The position numbers and the translations under genes were made by a program. Below the pieces are notes generated by a model. The model had not been told where the DNA came from. It saw only the letters and a program-made list of their open reading frames with translations, and ran no database searches. Shown here piece after piece: positions 17,693-26,429 of a DNA stretch of 43,688 nt. The stretch's first letter is position 1; every line of letters begins with the position of its first letter. Source of the DNA: Streptosporangiaceae bacterium (lineage in GTDB: Bacteria; Actinomycetota; Actinomycetes; Streptosporangiales; Streptosporangiaceae); contig JAICWX010000033.1 of NCBI GenBank assembly GCA_025934635.1, positions 1 through 43,688 of the forward strand, in the 5' to 3' direction.

Positions 17693-18895
17693 CTAGCGGA
17701 GAGCTGAGCTGACGGTCAGGGCGATGGCGACTCCGGTCGCGCCGGCAGTCAGCAAGGTGAGGACAACGCCGCGGCGCAGGGCCAGGAGCAGGATCAGCGC
17801 GCCGCCCAGGATGGCGTATTGCCAGGGGTGGGTCAGCGCGCGGGTCAGCGGGATAGCGGATCCGAAGATCGCGCCGATCGCGGCCGGACCGGCGCCGCTG
17901 AGGAAACCGCGGGCCCGCCGGTCACCGCGGATCTGGTCAAAACGGTGCGCGCCCAGCAGGACGAACGCGAAGGACGGCGTGAACGCCACGACGGCGGCGA
18001 GTATCCCGCCGGCCAGGCCGGCCGCGGCGTAGCCGACGACGGCGACGGTCTGCACGACGGGGCCGGGGGTGATCTGGCCGAGCGCGACGGCGTTGAGGAA
18101 CTGCGCGCCGGTCATCCAGTGGTAGTGGCTGACGGCATCGGCCTGCATCAGGGGAATGATCACGAATCCGCCGCCGTAGGACAGGGCGCCGACCTTGAAC
18201 GCCACCCAGGCCACCGACAGCAGCACGCCGCCGCTGATCGCGGTCACGGCCAGCGCCGGGGCCGCCGTGATGGCTTGCAGGTCCTTGCCAGCGCGATAGG
18301 CGGCGTGCTGCGCCGTCAGCTCGATGAGCCCGCAGGCCAGCAGCACCAGCACCAGCCACGGGCCGATCGTGGCCGCCGCGGCCGCTCCGGCGGTCAGGTA
18401 CACCACCCAGCGGGCGGTCTGCTGGCGGCCCCGCCAGCTCGCGCCGGTCAGGCCGGTCCCGGCGTGGATGGCCACGGCCGGGACCGCGGCGCCTGCCCCG
18501 GCGCCCGCGCCGAGCACCCACAGCGGCGGGGCCTTGGCCAGGAACAGCACGGCCAGGGCGAGGATAACGACCAGGCCGGGGATGATAAACGCGGCGCCCC
18601 CGGCCAGCGCGCCCCGACGGCCGCGGAGCCGCCACGCGCAGAAGATCGCCAGCTGGGTCGACGCCGGGCCGGGCAGCAGGTTGCAGACCGCGATCGCATC
18701 CTCGAACTCGCGGGCATCCAGCCACCCCCGCCGCTGCACGCACAGGTCCCGCAGCAGCTTGATATGCGTGGGCGGCCCGCCGAACCCGATGCAGCCGATA
18801 CGACCCCACTCGCGCACGATCGCAGCCAGCGGCACGCGCGCCGGCGACGGCTCGCTCGCCTCAGGCTGCCCGGTCATCCGGTTCGGGTCGCTCAT
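17693..18895 (-). CDS. chrA: ChrA-family chromate transporter
   Basis: A 400-residue two-domain (long-chain) CHR transporter with about ten to twelve membrane helices. Conserved motifs include GCIGFGGPPTHIKLLRDL and CNLLPGPASTQLAI in the first half, and YGGGFVIIPLMQ and GQITPGPVVQTVAVVGY in the second. Such proteins expel chromate, though many family members have other or unknown anion substrates. It starts at ATG 18895, is divergent from the VOC gene by 40 bases, and has no linked chrB regulator, so chromate resistance is only presumed. Confidence 0.88.
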   Translation of the reverse strand: MSDPNRMTGQPEASEPSPARVPLAAIVREWGRIGCIGFGGPPTHIKLLRDLCVQRRGWLDAREFEDAIAVCNLLPGPASTQLAIFCAWRLRGRRGALAGGAAFIIPGLVVILALAVLFLAKAPPLWVLGAGAGAGAAVPAVAIHAGTGLTGASWRGRQQTARWVVYLTAGAAAAATIGPWLVLVLLACGLIELTAQHAAYRAGKDLQAITAAPALAVTAISGGVLLSVAWVAFKVGALSYGGGFVIIPLMQADAVSHYHWMTGAQFLNAVALGQITPGPVVQTVAVVGYAAAGLAGGILAAVVAFTPSFAFVLLGAHRFDQIRGDRRARGFLSGAGPAAIGAIFGSAIPLTRALTHPWQYAILGGALILLLALRRGVVLTLLTAGATGVAIALTVSSALR

Positions 18896-18935
18896 CTGCT
18901 TAACCGCCGGAAATCACGACAGGCATCATGAGGTG

Positions 18936-19346
18936 ATGATCGGACGTATGCACCATGTCATTCTCGACTGCCCCGACCCCGCCGCGCTCGCCGCGTTCTA
19001 CTCCGAGTTGCTGGGACTGCCTATCACCTACCGCAGTGACGACTGGGTCGTGGTCGCCGGCAGCGAGCAGGCGTCCGGGCTGGCCTTCCAGCTCGCCCCC
19101 GGCCACCACCCGCCCACCTGGCCAGACCCGGCCGTACCGCAGCAGTTCCACCTCGACATTATGGTCGAGGACGTGAATGCCGCCGGACCGCGCGTCCTGG
19201 CGCTCGGTGCCGTCAAGCTCGACGGCGAGGACGTCTACGCCGACCCCGCTGGCCACCCCTTCTGCCTGATCCGGCGTCCGGGCTGGGCACCGCCGATCCC
19301 GCATGACCGGCACGGTGACAGTGGCGGGCCGCGGCTGGCCTCTTAA
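18936..19346 (+). CDS. VOC (glyoxalase/bleomycin-resistance) family protein
   Basis: A 136-residue protein with a single vicinal-oxygen-chelate unit. HHVILDCPDPAALAAFYSEL is the first beta-alpha-beta repeat; FHLDIMVEDVNAAG begins the second, and DPAGHPFCLIRRP closes it. Candidate metal ligands are the His of the first strand, the His in FHLDI, and an acidic residue near the end. ATG at 18936 is preferred over 18948 because GAGG lies just upstream, though its spacing is short. It stands alone, divergent from chrA; the substrate cannot be inferred. Confidence 0.8.
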   Translation: MIGRMHHVILDCPDPAALAAFYSELLGLPITYRSDDWVVVAGSEQASGLAFQLAPGHHPPTWPDPAVPQQFHLDIMVEDVNAAGPRVLALGAVKLDGEDVYADPAGHPFCLIRRPGWAPPIPHDRHGDSGGPRLAS

Positions 19347-19578
19347 GCCTCATTACTCACATCACGCCATGCGGTCATGATCGGGAAGGATCCGGTACGG
19401 CCACGGCGCGTTCCGGAGCCCCGTCAGCTAGCCCTGGAATTCGGTGATTGTGGCGTTCTACCTTCTCTATGCGGTACGTTGTCACAACCATTGAATCGAC
19501 ATGGTGCACGGACATGGCGTACGGGAGACGAGTGAGATTGATGGTGCCGTCTAGCCCAGTGCCCACTCCTGACCCCCC
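19347..19578. other. Intergenic stretch without recognised features
   Basis: These 232 bases separate the VOC stop from the end of the broken dehydrogenase. They are less GC-rich than the flanks. No gene, repeat or clear terminator was found. Confidence 0.5.
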
Positions 19579-20108
19579 TCACAGGGTGACGAGGCCGCCG
19601 TCGATCCGGAGCGTCTGGCCGCTGATCATGGCCGCGTCGTCGGAGGCCAGGAAGGCGACCGCGCCCGCCATGTCGCCCGGCACCAGGCTCCGCTTCACCG
19701 CCTGCGCCAGCCGGACGTCATCGAAATGCTCCTCGGTGTTGCCTTCCTCGGCACCCGGGCTCCGGGTCAGGCCGGGGGCGATCGCGTTGACCGTGATGCC
19801 GCTGGGCCCTAGTTCGACCGCCAGTGCCCGGGTGAAGCCCACGATCGCGCCCTTGCTCGCGATGTAGGGGACGAACCCGGCTCCCGGCGGCTTCCAGATC
19901 GTGTTGGAGGCGACGTTGACGATGCGCCCGAACCCGCGCTCGGCCATGCCCGGCACGAACGCCGCGCACAGCTGGAAGGCCGCCTCGACGGGCGCACATC
20001 ACCCGGCACCAGCGCGTGCCCGGCTTCCGCCAGCCGGACCGCGATCGCCTGCCCGATCCCGCGCGCCGCCCCCGTGACGACGGCCACCCGCCGGGCAGGC
20101 TCGTTCAA
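19579..20108 (-). pseudogene. Short-chain dehydrogenase/reductase inactivated by internal deletion and frameshift
   Basis: Two pieces of one SDR lie in different frames. The 5' piece from 20108 encodes VAVVTGAARGIGQAIAVRLA, the cofactor motif TGxxxGxG. The 3' piece, down to 19579, encodes AAFQLCAAFVPGMAERGFGR, then the catalytic region YIASKGAIVGFTRALAVELG and the ending ISGQTLRIDGGLVTL. At about 19985-19995 the frame breaks and roughly 70 residues are missing, including the NNAG strand. At 176 codons' worth of DNA against a usual 250, no functional enzyme can form. It follows the TetR gene by 13 bases and was probably its target or partner. Confidence 0.88.
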
Positions 20109-20121
20109 CTGGCGGCGCCGC

Positions 20122-20829
20122 TCAGACGGTCAGGCCGAACGCGGCGAACATGATGTCCGCGATCCGGTCGGCCATCTCGTCCTCGGGCAGCTGGACCTCG
20201 GCGCTGATCAGGTAGTTCACCCGCTCGAGCATCATCAGGCAGGCCACCGCGGTGAGCTCGGCGCGCTCCTGCTGCTTGCCGGCCGCCTGGGCGGCGGCTG
20301 TCATGCCGGTGGTCATGGCCTCGGCGATGCTGAAGAACAGCCGCAGGCCGTCACCGAACACTTCCTCGGGCACCAGGTCAGCCTGGCTGAGGATCCGGAT
20401 CACGGTGGCGTGCGCGGCGTAGGCGCGGAAGAACTTGCGGACCCACTGGCGCAGCACGCTGAGCCCGGTCCCGTCGCTGGTGACCACGGGGAAGTCGCCC
20501 GCCACGATCTCCATGTCATGCAAGGCGTCCTTCAGCAGGGCCTTGAACAGGTCTTCCTTGTTGGAAAAATAAAGATAGAACGTCCCGTGCGAGATGCCGG
20601 CCCGGCGCACCACGTCGTCCACCCGGACGCCGTGGAAGCCGCGGCCCTCGAACTCGACCATGCCCGCTTCGAGCAGCCGGCGGACGGTCTCCCGGCCTTG
20701 CGCGCGCAGCTCACGGTCCTGGGCGGGGGTGCCGCCGCCCAGCGACGGGCGGGCAGGTTGTTTCTTCGGTGGCCGCCCGGCACCGCGCGACGCGGCGTTG
20801 GCGGGGCCGCGGCTTGCCTCCTGGTTCAT
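20122..20829 (-). CDS. TetR-family transcriptional regulator
   Basis: A 235-residue regulator from ATG 20829; ATG at 20868 is a possible longer start. After a basic, low-complexity N-terminus (GRPPKKQPARPS) comes the TetR helix-turn-helix: ETVRRLLEAGMVEFEGRGF and VRRAGISHGTFYLYFSNKED. The C-terminal ligand domain (about 115-235) contains FFRAYAAHATVIRILSQAD, which resembles regulators of fatty-acid or lipid genes, but the ligand is unknown. It is followed by the broken dehydrogenase and divergent from the DUF2079 gene, with a TATACT-containing AT-rich gap of 74 bases between them. Confidence 0.88.
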   Translation of the reverse strand: MNQEASRGPANAASRGAGRPPKKQPARPSLGGGTPAQDRELRAQGRETVRRLLEAGMVEFEGRGFHGVRVDDVVRRAGISHGTFYLYFSNKEDLFKALLKDALHDMEIVAGDFPVVTSDGTGLSVLRQWVRKFFRAYAAHATVIRILSQADLVPEEVFGDGLRLFFSIAEAMTTGMTAAAQAAGKQQERAELTAVACLMMLERVNYLISAEVQLPEDEMADRIADIMFAAFGLTV

Positions 20830-20903
20830 AGCAAGAGAGTAGCCTTCCCTGTCTATACTGCCGCGCATTATGCCAACGCGGCGCCCCTGCTACCCTTCCA
20901 GCG

Positions 20904-22571
20904 GTGAGCAGCCAGGCGGCCGGTTCCCGGCCTGCCAGCGCAGCGACCGCCCCCCGCGCGGCTGACGGGACGGCCGCCGGGCCCGGTCGGCTGCGGACAC
21001 GGTGGCGCCGGCCAGGCGTCAAGGTCGGGGTGCTCACCGCGGCGGCGGCCGTTGCCTACTGCCTGGATTCGCTCATCCTGTTCCGCCGCTTCCTGGCCAG
21101 CACCTTCGACCTTGTCATCTTCGACCAGGGGGTCAGCGGCTACGCCCACCTGGCGGCTCCGGTGTCGCTGGCGCGCGGGATCTCCGACGGCCAGGGGGCG
21201 CACTTCATGCTGCTGGCCGACCACTGGTCGCCGGTCCTGGCCCTGCTCGCGCCGCTGTACTGGATCCACGACGGCCCGGGGACCTTGCTCATCGCCCAGG
21301 GCGTGCTGTTCGCCCTGGCCATACCGCCGCTGTGGGTCTATACCCGGCGGCGGCTCGGCCCGGGGGCCGCCTACTTCACCTGCGTGGCCTATGCGCTGTC
21401 GCTGCCCGTCATGGAAGCGGTCATCTTCGATTTTCACGAGGTAGCGTTCGTCCCGGTCCTGACCGCCGTGATGGTGGAGCGCTTCGACGCGGGCAAACGC
21501 TGGCCCGGCATCGCCGCCGCGGTGGCGCTGCTGCTGGTCAAGGAGGACATGGGCCTGCTCGTCGCGGGCTTCGGCGGCTACTTGCTGCTGACCTGCCGCC
21601 AGGCGGAAGTGCCCGGCCGCCGCGCGCAGGTTTGGACCGGCCTGGGGTTCGTGATCGGCGGCGTGGCGGCGACCTGGATCGCCACCCACGTCCTGATCCC
21701 CGCGTTCGGCGGTTCGGCCACCTTCTACTGGGCCTACGGCCAGTTCGGGCCCACGCTGGGCAGCGCCCTGCTCAACGTGATCACCCATCCGTGGCACGCG
21801 CTGCACGTCTTCGTCACCCCGTGGGTCAAGGCCCGGACGATGATCGGGCTGCTCGCCATGTTCGGCTTCTTGCCGCTGGCCTCGCCCATGGTGATCGCGG
21901 TGCTGCCGCTGCTGGCCGAGCGGATGCTCGCCTCCGGCTATCCGCTGTGGTGGCAGGCCAAGTTCCAGTACGACGCGTTCCTGGTGATGATGCTGTGCTG
22001 CGCCGCGGTGGACGGCGCGGCCCGGCTGCAGAAGCACTGGCCCGCTCGCTGGGACCGCTGGCTCGCCTACCCTTATCGCCGTCCTGCCTGGCTGCGACGG
22101 GACGGCGTGCCCTACGCCGCGGCCACCCTGTGGGCCGCCGCTATCTGCGCCGCCGCCCTGGTGTACGTCCCGTCCTCGCCGTTCGGGCAGTTGCTGCACC
22201 CGAACTTCTACGGGGTCAACGCGCGGATGCAGGCGGCCGCGGCGGCCGTCGCGCACGTCCCCCCCGGGGTCGAGGTGGAGGCGTCCAACAACATCGGCCC
22301 GCGGCTGTCCGGCCGGGACACGGTGCTGCTGCTCGACGGCACGCCCCGGTGGGCGCCGTGGGTGGTGGGGGACACCATCGGGCTCGACTTCCCGTTCTGC
22401 ACGCCCAGCCAGCAGGCCCAGCAGGTGGCTTACCTGCGGGCGCACGGGTACGCGCAGGTATTCGCCGCCGACGGCTACGTGGTGCTGCACCGGCCCGCCG
22501 ACGCACGGACCGCCCGGGCCCTGGCCCACCCGCTGCCCGCGGCCCGCCTGCACACGAACATCTGCTACTGA
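20904..22571 (+). CDS. DUF2079 polytopic membrane protein
   Basis: A 555-residue integral membrane protein. Family features include FDLVIFDQGVSGYAHLAAP, HFMLLADHWSPVLALLAPLY and FDFHEVAFVPVLTA, and an extracytoplasmic C-terminal domain (about 420-555) after the last helix. The acidic, histidine-containing loops FDQG and DHWSP are where related GT-C glycosyltransferases keep their metal or acceptor site, so a sugar-transfer role is a reasonable guess but not shown. GTG at 20904 is the start; the cytoplasmic N-terminus is Ala/Gly-rich. The stop overlaps the next gene by one base, indicating co-translation. Confidence 0.87.
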   Translation: MSSQAAGSRPASAATAPRAADGTAAGPGRLRTRWRRPGVKVGVLTAAAAVAYCLDSLILFRRFLASTFDLVIFDQGVSGYAHLAAPVSLARGISDGQGAHFMLLADHWSPVLALLAPLYWIHDGPGTLLIAQGVLFALAIPPLWVYTRRRLGPGAAYFTCVAYALSLPVMEAVIFDFHEVAFVPVLTAVMVERFDAGKRWPGIAAAVALLLVKEDMGLLVAGFGGYLLLTCRQAEVPGRRAQVWTGLGFVIGGVAATWIATHVLIPAFGGSATFYWAYGQFGPTLGSALLNVITHPWHALHVFVTPWVKARTMIGLLAMFGFLPLASPMVIAVLPLLAERMLASGYPLWWQAKFQYDAFLVMMLCCAAVDGAARLQKHWPARWDRWLAYPYRRPAWLRRDGVPYAAATLWAAAICAAALVYVPSSPFGQLLHPNFYGVNARMQAAAAAVAHVPPGVEVEASNNIGPRLSGRDTVLLLDGTPRWAPWVVGDTIGLDFPFCTPSQQAQQVAYLRAHGYAQVFAADGYVVLHRPADARTARALAHPLPAARLHTNICY

Positions 22572-23740
22572 TGGCACAACCGAAGGTACTGAGCCGCCGC
22601 GCCGTCAACCGCGCGCTGCTGGCCCGCCAGCAGCTCCTCGACCGCCCGCGGCTGCCCGAGGCCGGCCCTGAGCGGGCCGCTCAGGTGACAAGCACCATCG
22701 AGCACCTGGTCGGGCTGCAGGCCCAGGCACCCTTCCCGCCCTACTACGGCCTGCACTCCCGGCTGGACGGCTTCCGCCCCGAGGACCTGGCCGCGCTGAT
22801 CACCGACCGGAGCGTGGTCAGGATCGCGCTGATGCGCGGCACCATCCACCTGGTGTCCGCCCGGGACTGCCTGCCGCTGCGGCAGCTGGTCCAGCCGGTG
22901 ATCGAGCGCGGCCTGCGCGGCGCGTTCGGCAGGCAGCTGGCCGGGGTCGATCCCGCCGCGCTCGCCGCCGCGGGCCGGCGCCTGGTCGAGGCCGAGCCGA
23001 TGACGTTCAGCCAGCTCGGCCAGGCGCTGGCGGCCCGCTGGCCGGATCACCCGCCCGCGGCCCTGGCCCAGGCGGTGCGCGCCTTCGTGCCGCTCGTCCA
23101 GCTGCCGCCCCGGGCCGTCTGGGGCAAAGCCGGGCAGTCGGTGCACACCTCGGCCGAGCACTGGCTCGGCCAGCCAGGACCAGTCCCGGCCGGCGGGCCG
23201 GCCGACCCGGCCGCGCTCGCCCGGCTGGTCACCAGGTACCTGGGCGCGTTCGGCCCGGCGACCGTGCGGGACGTGCAGGCCTGGTCCGGGCTGACCGGGC
23301 TGAAGGCGGTGCTCGAGCAGCTCCGGCCGTGCCTGGTCACCTTCCGCGACGAGCAGGGCGGCGAGCTGTTCGACCTGCCCACCGCGCCGCGTCCCGGCGG
23401 GGACGTCCCCGCGCCGCCCCGGCTGGTGGCCGAGTTCGACAACCTCGTGCTCTCCCACGCCGAACGGTCCCGGGTGATCAGCCCCGGCGCCACCAGCCGG
23501 ATCTCCACCGTGAACGGCGTCATCCCGGGCACGGTGCTGATCGACGGCTTCGTAACCGGCATGTGGCGGCTGGACCGGGCCCGCAAAACAGCCGCGCTCA
23601 CCATCGAGCTATTCGACCAGGGAGGCCCGCAGAGCTTGCGATCCGCCCGCGACGCGCTCGCCGCCGAGGCCGGGCGCGTGCTCGCGTTCGCGGCGCCCGG
23701 GACGACCCATCACATCCGGTTCGCCCCGCCGGGAAGCTGA
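22571..23740 (+). CDS. Winged-helix DNA-binding protein of the HTH_42/AlkZ-like family
   Basis: A 389-residue protein with the HTH_42 signature: EHLVGLQAQAPFPPYYGL near the N-terminus, RIALMRGTIHLVSARDC, then tandem winged helices and WRLDRARKTAALTIELF near the end. In AlkZ-type DNA glycosylases of this family a Q-x-Q pair acts in base excision of interstrand crosslinks and bulky adducts; here QAQ occupies that place. The ATG overlaps the DUF2079 stop by one base (TGATG), so the two are an operon, although no functional link is evident. Repair activity is inferred from family only. Confidence 0.85.
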   Translation: MAQPKVLSRRAVNRALLARQQLLDRPRLPEAGPERAAQVTSTIEHLVGLQAQAPFPPYYGLHSRLDGFRPEDLAALITDRSVVRIALMRGTIHLVSARDCLPLRQLVQPVIERGLRGAFGRQLAGVDPAALAAAGRRLVEAEPMTFSQLGQALAARWPDHPPAALAQAVRAFVPLVQLPPRAVWGKAGQSVHTSAEHWLGQPGPVPAGGPADPAALARLVTRYLGAFGPATVRDVQAWSGLTGLKAVLEQLRPCLVTFRDEQGGELFDLPTAPRPGGDVPAPPRLVAEFDNLVLSHAERSRVISPGATSRISTVNGVIPGTVLIDGFVTGMWRLDRARKTAALTIELFDQGGPQSLRSARDALAAEAGRVLAFAAPGTTHHIRFAPPGS

Positions 23741-23829
23741 AGATCCCGTCATAAGAGCCTTAAGGATTGTTTAATAATCGGTCCGGGACTTTCTGTTGGC
23801 GCAGGTCGCCTTATATCTTCTTATACATT

Positions 23830-25002
23830 GTGCTGTTCCCGTTCCCATGGCGTGCTGCCCTGGCCGGGGCCGCGACCTGCGCGGCGCTGGCTCTTGTCGC
23901 CGTTCCGGCCCAGGCCGGCGTGGTCCCGGGCAACCCGGGACCGCCCGTCGGCTCCCTCGGCTTCACCGCCACCCCGCCGCCCGGCATCGCGGCGTCCGGC
24001 CGTTCCGTCCCGTCGACCCTGAAGGCGCCCGGCTCGGCCGGAGCGCTGCCGCGGCAGCTGTTCGTCCCTGACCTGATCGCCGCGGCCCCGGCCGGGATCA
24101 GCCCGGCCCAGCTGGCCCGGATCGGCCAGCTGACGGGGGTGCGGAACGTGCTGCCGGTCGACGGCGGCAAGGTCACCGTCAACGGGCGCAGCGCCAACGT
24201 GCTCGGCGTGCCGGCCGCGTTCCGGTCCTGGACGCCGCCGGAGACCGCGGCCGCCAACGCGGTCTGGACCGACCTGGGCCAGGGGAAGCTGGTCAGCACC
24301 CGCCGCGCGGCCGGCCAGCTGCACCTGTCGGCCGGGAACTCCTACCCGGTCGCGGCCGCGGCCCGGCTGCGGCTGCCGTTCGGCGCGCAGGCCACGCTCA
24401 GCGTGCCGGGCGCCGACGTCATCGTGGACAAGTCCCGTTCCGCCCAGCTCGGGCTGGCGAAGAACTTCGCCGTGCTCATCAACGCGCCCGGGGTGAACCT
24501 GGTCGCACTGATGGCGAAGGTCAAGTCGGTCATCGGGACCGGTGCCAAGGTGATCAACCTGGTGCCGGCGGTCACCGTGGGCAGCCTTCCGGTGAGCACG
24601 AACGTGCCGACCACCGGCGTGCCGTCCAGCTACCTGAACCTGTACAAGGCGTCCGCCGCGAAGTACTGCCCGGGCATGTCCTGGACGGTGCTGGCCGCGA
24701 TCGGCGAGATCGAGAGCGGCAACGGCGCCAACGAGGGCCCGTCCAGCGCGGGCGCGCTCGGCCCGATGCAGTTCCTGCCGTCCACCTGGGCCGAGTGGGG
24801 CATTACCGGGTTCGGCCAGACCGGGAAGCCGGACATCTGGAACCCGCTCGACGCGGTGCCCTCGGCCGCGCGGATGCTGTGCGCCGACGGGGCCGGGAGC
24901 ACCGCGACCCTGCGCGGGGCGATCTTCTCCTACAACCACGCGACCTGGTACGTCGACGAGGTCCTGGCACTGGCCGGCGAGTACGCCCAGAACTATCCGT
25001 AG
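23830..25002 (+). CDS. Secreted lytic transglycosylase (SLT domain)
   Basis: About 390 residues from GTG 23830. The N-terminus is a signal peptide: a short start, the hydrophobic core AALAGAATCAALALVAV, and PAQAG as the cleavage site. The middle 240 residues are not recognised. The C-terminal 120 residues are a lysozyme-like SLT domain: AAIGEIESGNGANEG with putative catalytic E295, then SSAGALGPMQFLPSTWAEWG and IFSYNHATWYVDEVL. It would cleave peptidoglycan outside the membrane. No ribosome site precedes the GTG; the frame opens at 23767, so the start is uncertain, and leaderless translation from the TATATC/TATACA region is possible. Confidence 0.85.
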   Translation: MLFPFPWRAALAGAATCAALALVAVPAQAGVVPGNPGPPVGSLGFTATPPPGIAASGRSVPSTLKAPGSAGALPRQLFVPDLIAAAPAGISPAQLARIGQLTGVRNVLPVDGGKVTVNGRSANVLGVPAAFRSWTPPETAAANAVWTDLGQGKLVSTRRAAGQLHLSAGNSYPVAAAARLRLPFGAQATLSVPGADVIVDKSRSAQLGLAKNFAVLINAPGVNLVALMAKVKSVIGTGAKVINLVPAVTVGSLPVSTNVPTTGVPSSYLNLYKASAAKYCPGMSWTVLAAIGEIESGNGANEGPSSAGALGPMQFLPSTWAEWGITGFGQTGKPDIWNPLDAVPSAARMLCADGAGSTATLRGAIFSYNHATWYVDEVLALAGEYAQNYP

Positions 25003-25010
25003 GCCCCAGC

Positions 25011-25055
25011 GCCGGTTCCCCGGCGGGCCTCAGGCCGGTTCCCCGGCGGGCTCAG
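25011..25055. repeat. Tandem 22-23-base duplication across the MFS stop codon
   Basis: GCCGGTTCCCCGGCGGGC followed by (C)CTCAG occurs twice, at 25011-25033 and 25034-25055. The MFS stop lies in the first copy and its last codons in the second. Each copy contains the hairpin GCCGG-TTCC-CCGGC, so the pair may serve as a terminator between the convergent transglycosylase and MFS genes. Confidence 0.7.
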
Positions 25056-26328
25056 AAACCGGCGCGGCCGAGGTCCGCAGCCATCGCTGGCCCGCGATGG
25101 CGCCCGCGGCGCTCGCCACCCCGCACGCGGCGGCGAAGACGTAGCCGATCCGCGGGCCGTGCGCGTCGATGATGAAGCCGACCACCGACGCGCCCGCCGC
25201 CACCCCGACGGAGATGCCGCTGCTCAGCCAGGACATGGCCTCGGTGCGGCGGCCCGGCTTGGCCTGGGCTTCGAGCAGGCTGAACCCGGCGATGAGGGTC
25301 GGCGCGATGGTCATCCCGCACAGGTAGATGGTGCAGGTCAGCGTGACCAGATTGGGCTGCGCCCAGAACGTGGCCACGCCCAGGACGGTCAGCGCGAGGG
25401 TGAACGCGAACCGCTTCTCCAGCGGCGTCCGCCACTGCCGTGATCCGTACCACAGGCCGCCGGTGGCGCTGCCGAAGGCGTAGGTGCCGAGGACGAAGCC
25501 GGCCAGCGGCTTGTGCCCGAAGTCCTGGGCGAACGCCACCGTGCTCAGGTCGATCGACACGAACATCGCGCCCAGCAGCACGTACACCGGTCCCAGCACG
25601 ACCAGCCCGGGCGCGGCCGCGCCGCGGACCCGTCCCGGCGGGCTGAGCGGTCCCCGCGGCGCCACCACCGGCTCGGTCCCGCGCTGCGCCGCGAACCAAA
25701 CCGTCCCGACCACGCACAGCACGGCCGCGATGCCCACGCCGGAGGCCGGGGCCACCTCCGTCGCCAGCAGCGTCACGGCGGCCGGGCCGAGGATGAAGCA
25801 CAGCTCGTCCGCGACCGACTCGAAGGAGAACGCGGCGTGCAGCCGGGGCGAGCCGGCCAGCAGGACGCTCCAGCGGGCCCTGACCATCGCGCCCAGGGAC
25901 GGCATGGTCGCCCCCGCGATCGCCCCCGGGATGAAGAAGGCCCAGGTCGGCAGGCGCAGTTCCACCGCCGTGATCAGCCCCGCGGTGCTCAGGACGAACA
26001 CCGTGAGCAGGGGGAGCAGGACGCGCCGCTGGCCGTGGGAGTCCACCAGCCGGGCAAGCCGCGGCGAGCTGAACGCGTAGCCGAGCGAGCCGACTGCGGA
26101 CACCGTGCCGGCCACGCCGTACTTCCCGGTGATGGCCGAGATGAGCAAGACGGTGCCGAGCCCGAACATCGACATCGGCATCCGCCCGATGACCCCGGCG
26201 ACGGAGAAGCGCCAGGCCCCGGGAATCTCGAAGATCTCCGCGTACGGTCGCAGCGGGCGGGTCAGCAGGCTGGCGGGGGAGCGGCTGACGGGTTTTCCCC
26301 TATCGTCGAGATTCGTCATCGGCCGCAT
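25030..26328 (-). CDS. MFS transporter
   Basis: A 432-residue carrier with about twelve membrane helices. RLARLVDSHGQRRVLLPLL is the conserved loop 2-3 motif (D-x-x-G-R-R type); a central cytoplasmic loop (about 205-225) splits the halves. The closest visible style is that of efflux or sugar-type MFS proteins, but the substrate is not determinable. ATG at 26328 has GGGG nearby; ATG at 26319 (MTNLDDRG) is equally plausible. It is divergent from ferrochelatase across about 100 bases with AT-rich promoter-like DNA (TAAAATATCGTATAC). Confidence 0.87.
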   Translation of the reverse strand: MRPMTNLDDRGKPVSRSPASLLTRPLRPYAEIFEIPGAWRFSVAGVIGRMPMSMFGLGTVLLISAITGKYGVAGTVSAVGSLGYAFSSPRLARLVDSHGQRRVLLPLLTVFVLSTAGLITAVELRLPTWAFFIPGAIAGATMPSLGAMVRARWSVLLAGSPRLHAAFSFESVADELCFILGPAAVTLLATEVAPASGVGIAAVLCVVGTVWFAAQRGTEPVVAPRGPLSPPGRVRGAAAPGLVVLGPVYVLLGAMFVSIDLSTVAFAQDFGHKPLAGFVLGTYAFGSATGGLWYGSRQWRTPLEKRFAFTLALTVLGVATFWAQPNLVTLTCTIYLCGMTIAPTLIAGFSLLEAQAKPGRRTEAMSWLSSGISVGVAAGASVVGFIIDAHGPRIGYVFAAACGVASAAGAIAGQRWLRTSAAPVSEPAGEPA

Positions 26329-26429
26329 TGCCCCATACCGGTAAAATATCGTATACCGTCAAGCCGTTTCCAGCCCCGGGGAACCCGGCCCCGGGCATAG
26401 CGGCCGGGCGCGCCTGGTTGGATGGAGGC

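Noticed and set aside
23797..23810. Third copy of the PadR-module motif ahead of the transglycosylase gene
   Set aside because: Only 11 of 14 bases match, and the gene has no link to the module.
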